Source: a bacterium
GTDB lineage: Bacteria > JAMORN01
DNA length: 7,553 nucleotides
Reading direction: 5' to 3'
NCBI GenBank assembly: GCA_027063545.1
Contig: JAMORN010000129.1
Location: forward strand, 1 to 7,553
Shown: piece after piece, positions 6,590-7,553 of the stretch
Layout of the letters: each line of letters opens with the position of its first letter
Position numbering within the stretch: position 1 is the first letter of the stretch
Translations under genes and position numbers: made by a program
Notes under the pieces: model-generated
What the model was told of the DNA's origin: nothing
Databases searched by the model: none
What the model saw: only the letters and a program-made list of their open reading frames with translations

Positions 6590-7166
6590 TTTAATTTCAA
6601 TTTTTCTATTCTTTATTGTAACAATAATACAAGCAGGGTATTATATAACTCCTAGATATGATAAAGTTTTTTTATATAAAACAGCAACATCTAAGAAAAT
6701 GTTAAAGGATAAATATATAGAGTTCGGTAAGATATATGAGGTTACGAAGGAAAAGAATAATAGATACTATATAAAAGATTTAGGTTTATGGGTTGACAAG
6801 ATAATGGTTGTTGGAGATTTCTCTAAAAAATTGGTAAAATATAAAATATCCTATTTAAAACAGTATAGAGAAGAAAAGATGAAAGAAAAGAAAAGGGTAG
6901 AAAATGAGGTAAAGAAACATCCTGAATGGCCAGAATATATAAAAAAAGCTGTTTTAAATTTTGAAATATGGCCCAATTGGCCTGAAAGCTTAGTGGTAGC
7001 TTCTTGGGGTAAGCCTGATACAATAATAAAAACAAAATATAACGATACATTATTTACTTATATGAGATATGGAAATCAAGTTTTAATATTAAAGAATAAT
7101 AAATTGAAATTAATAAAATATGATCCAAGTAGAGAAGATAAATCAATTCAGATTATGATAAAGTAA
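6576..7166 (+). CDS. Secreted protein with SH3-like and BamE-like segments
   Basis: The 196-residue product has a clear signal peptide (MKK, hydrophobic 4-17, IQA before Gly21), so it is probably periplasmic. Residues about 29-79 (KVFLYKTATSKK...GKIYEVTKE...YYIKDLGLWVDK) resemble a small bacterial SH3-like domain. Residues 83-113 are a highly charged Lys/Glu helix, possibly coiled coil. Residues about 116-183 contain HPEWPEYIKKAVLN, SWGKPD and YMRYGNQVLILKNNKLKLI, which resembles the BamE/SmpA-like fold pattern (WGkPd...w.Yg....l.f.ngkl..i). These domain calls are by eye and moderate. The ATG overlaps the kinase gene by 14 bases and has a good site (AAGGAG, 6563-6568), so the two are translationally linked. 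A structural or ligand-binding role in the envelope, perhaps with the kinase or pilus, is inference only. Confidence 0.75.
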   Translation: MKKINLISIFLFFIVTIIQAGYYITPRYDKVFLYKTATSKKMLKDKYIEFGKIYEVTKEKNNRYYIKDLGLWVDKIMVVGDFSKKLVKYKISYLKQYREEKMKEKKRVENEVKKHPEWPEYIKKAVLNFEIWPNWPESLVVASWGKPDTIIKTKYNDTLFTYMRYGNQVLILKNNKLKLIKYDPSREDKSIQIMIK

Positions 7167-7176
7167 TTTTTTATTT

Positions 7177-7553
7177 ATGGATTATTTTCGTCCATCTAAG
7201 TCTAAAGGACAAAATTTTTTAATTAATCCTTATTTGATTAAAAAGCTTTCAGATTTTATTCCCGATAAAGGGGATATTTTAATAGAAATAGGACCTGGAA
7301 AAGGAGATTTTTCTGAATTTCTATTACAAAAAGATTATAACCATTTTTATCTTATAGAATTAGATCATATTTTATATAATTACTTAAAGGAAAGATATAA
7401 AGAAAAAGTAGCAAGTAATAAAGTTACTATAAAAAATTTAGATGCAACAAAATTAGATTATTACTCTTTTGGTATTAAAAATTTAATAGTGGTTGGAAAT
7501 TTACCATATAGTGTTGGTAGTTTAATAATTTTGAATATTGTAAAGCATTATAC
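7177..7553 (+). CDS. rsmA: 16S rRNA adenine dimethyltransferase RsmA/KsgA, N-terminal part (3' end outside window)
   Basis: RsmA dimethylates two adjacent adenines in the 3' end helix of 16S rRNA during small-subunit assembly, using S-adenosylmethionine. The 125 visible residues cover the start of the Rossmann methyltransferase domain. SKSKGQNFLIN (7-17) is the conserved K.lGQnFL leader; EIGPGKGDFSEFLL (37-50) is SAM motif I; LIELD (59-63) is motif II with the ribose-binding Glu61; NLDATKLD (87-94) matches the gDal..d block; and VVGNLPYSVGSLII (105-118) holds the catalytic NLPY (108-111). The frame runs off the window end. The ATG lies 10 bases after the preceding stop, with no recognisable ribosome site, so translation may depend on coupling. 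Its place at the end of a pilus operon is probably simple co-transcription. Confidence 0.94.
   Translation, partial: MDYFRPSKSKGQNFLINPYLIKKLSDFIPDKGDILIEIGPGKGDFSEFLLQKDYNHFYLIELDHILYNYLKERYKEKVASNKVTIKNLDATKLDYYSFGIKNLIVVGNLPYSVGSLIILNIVKHY

Noticed and set aside
6823-7050. Minus-strand open frame of 75 residues
   Set aside because: It is a shadow of the secreted-protein gene, with no independent support.

Overview
The window is a gene-dense, strongly AT-rich stretch of bacterial chromosome. The genes point to a Gram-negative-type (two-membrane) cell with type IV pili: a PilT retraction ATPase, a PilC inner-membrane platform protein, a PilS-like sensor kinase, a SPOR-domain envelope protein and a secreted protein with a BamE-like tail. 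All genes read cleanly in the standard code; the nine visible stops are six TAA, three TAG and no TGA. I cannot assign a phylum from sequence alone. I see no mobile elements, CRISPR arrays, tRNAs or rRNAs, and no gene-free stretch longer than about 20 bases.

Region 1 (1-1612, + strand) is the end of a tightly packed operon: the 3' end of aroB (3-dehydroquinate synthase), aroQ (type II 3-dehydroquinate dehydratase), which overlaps it by one base, and a CysQ-type phosphatase of the inositol monophosphatase family. AroB and AroQ catalyse consecutive steps of the shikimate pathway. The phosphatase is probably co-transcribed with them.

Region 2 (1614-2216, - strand) is one convergent gene. It encodes an exported, probably lipid-anchored protein with a long Asn/Ser/Lys-rich linker and a C-terminal SPOR (peptidoglycan-binding) domain. 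It stops one base from the phosphatase gene and starts head-to-head with region 3.

Region 3 (2233-7553, + strand) looks like one long operon: an unrecognised single-pass membrane protein, pilT, pilC, a PilS-like histidine kinase, a secreted SH3-like/BamE-like protein, and the 5' part of rsmA (ksgA). The pilT-pilC-pilS order matches the known pilB-pilT-pilC-pilS-pilR order of myxobacterial pilus clusters. Here an unknown membrane protein sits where pilB would be, and an unknown secreted protein sits where pilR would be. A perfect TATAAT inside the divergent SPOR gene is a candidate promoter for this operon.

The parts most likely to hold something undescribed are the two unknown envelope proteins flanking the pilTC-kinase core, the 16-bp divergent junction with overlapping signals, and the N-terminal extension of PilT.
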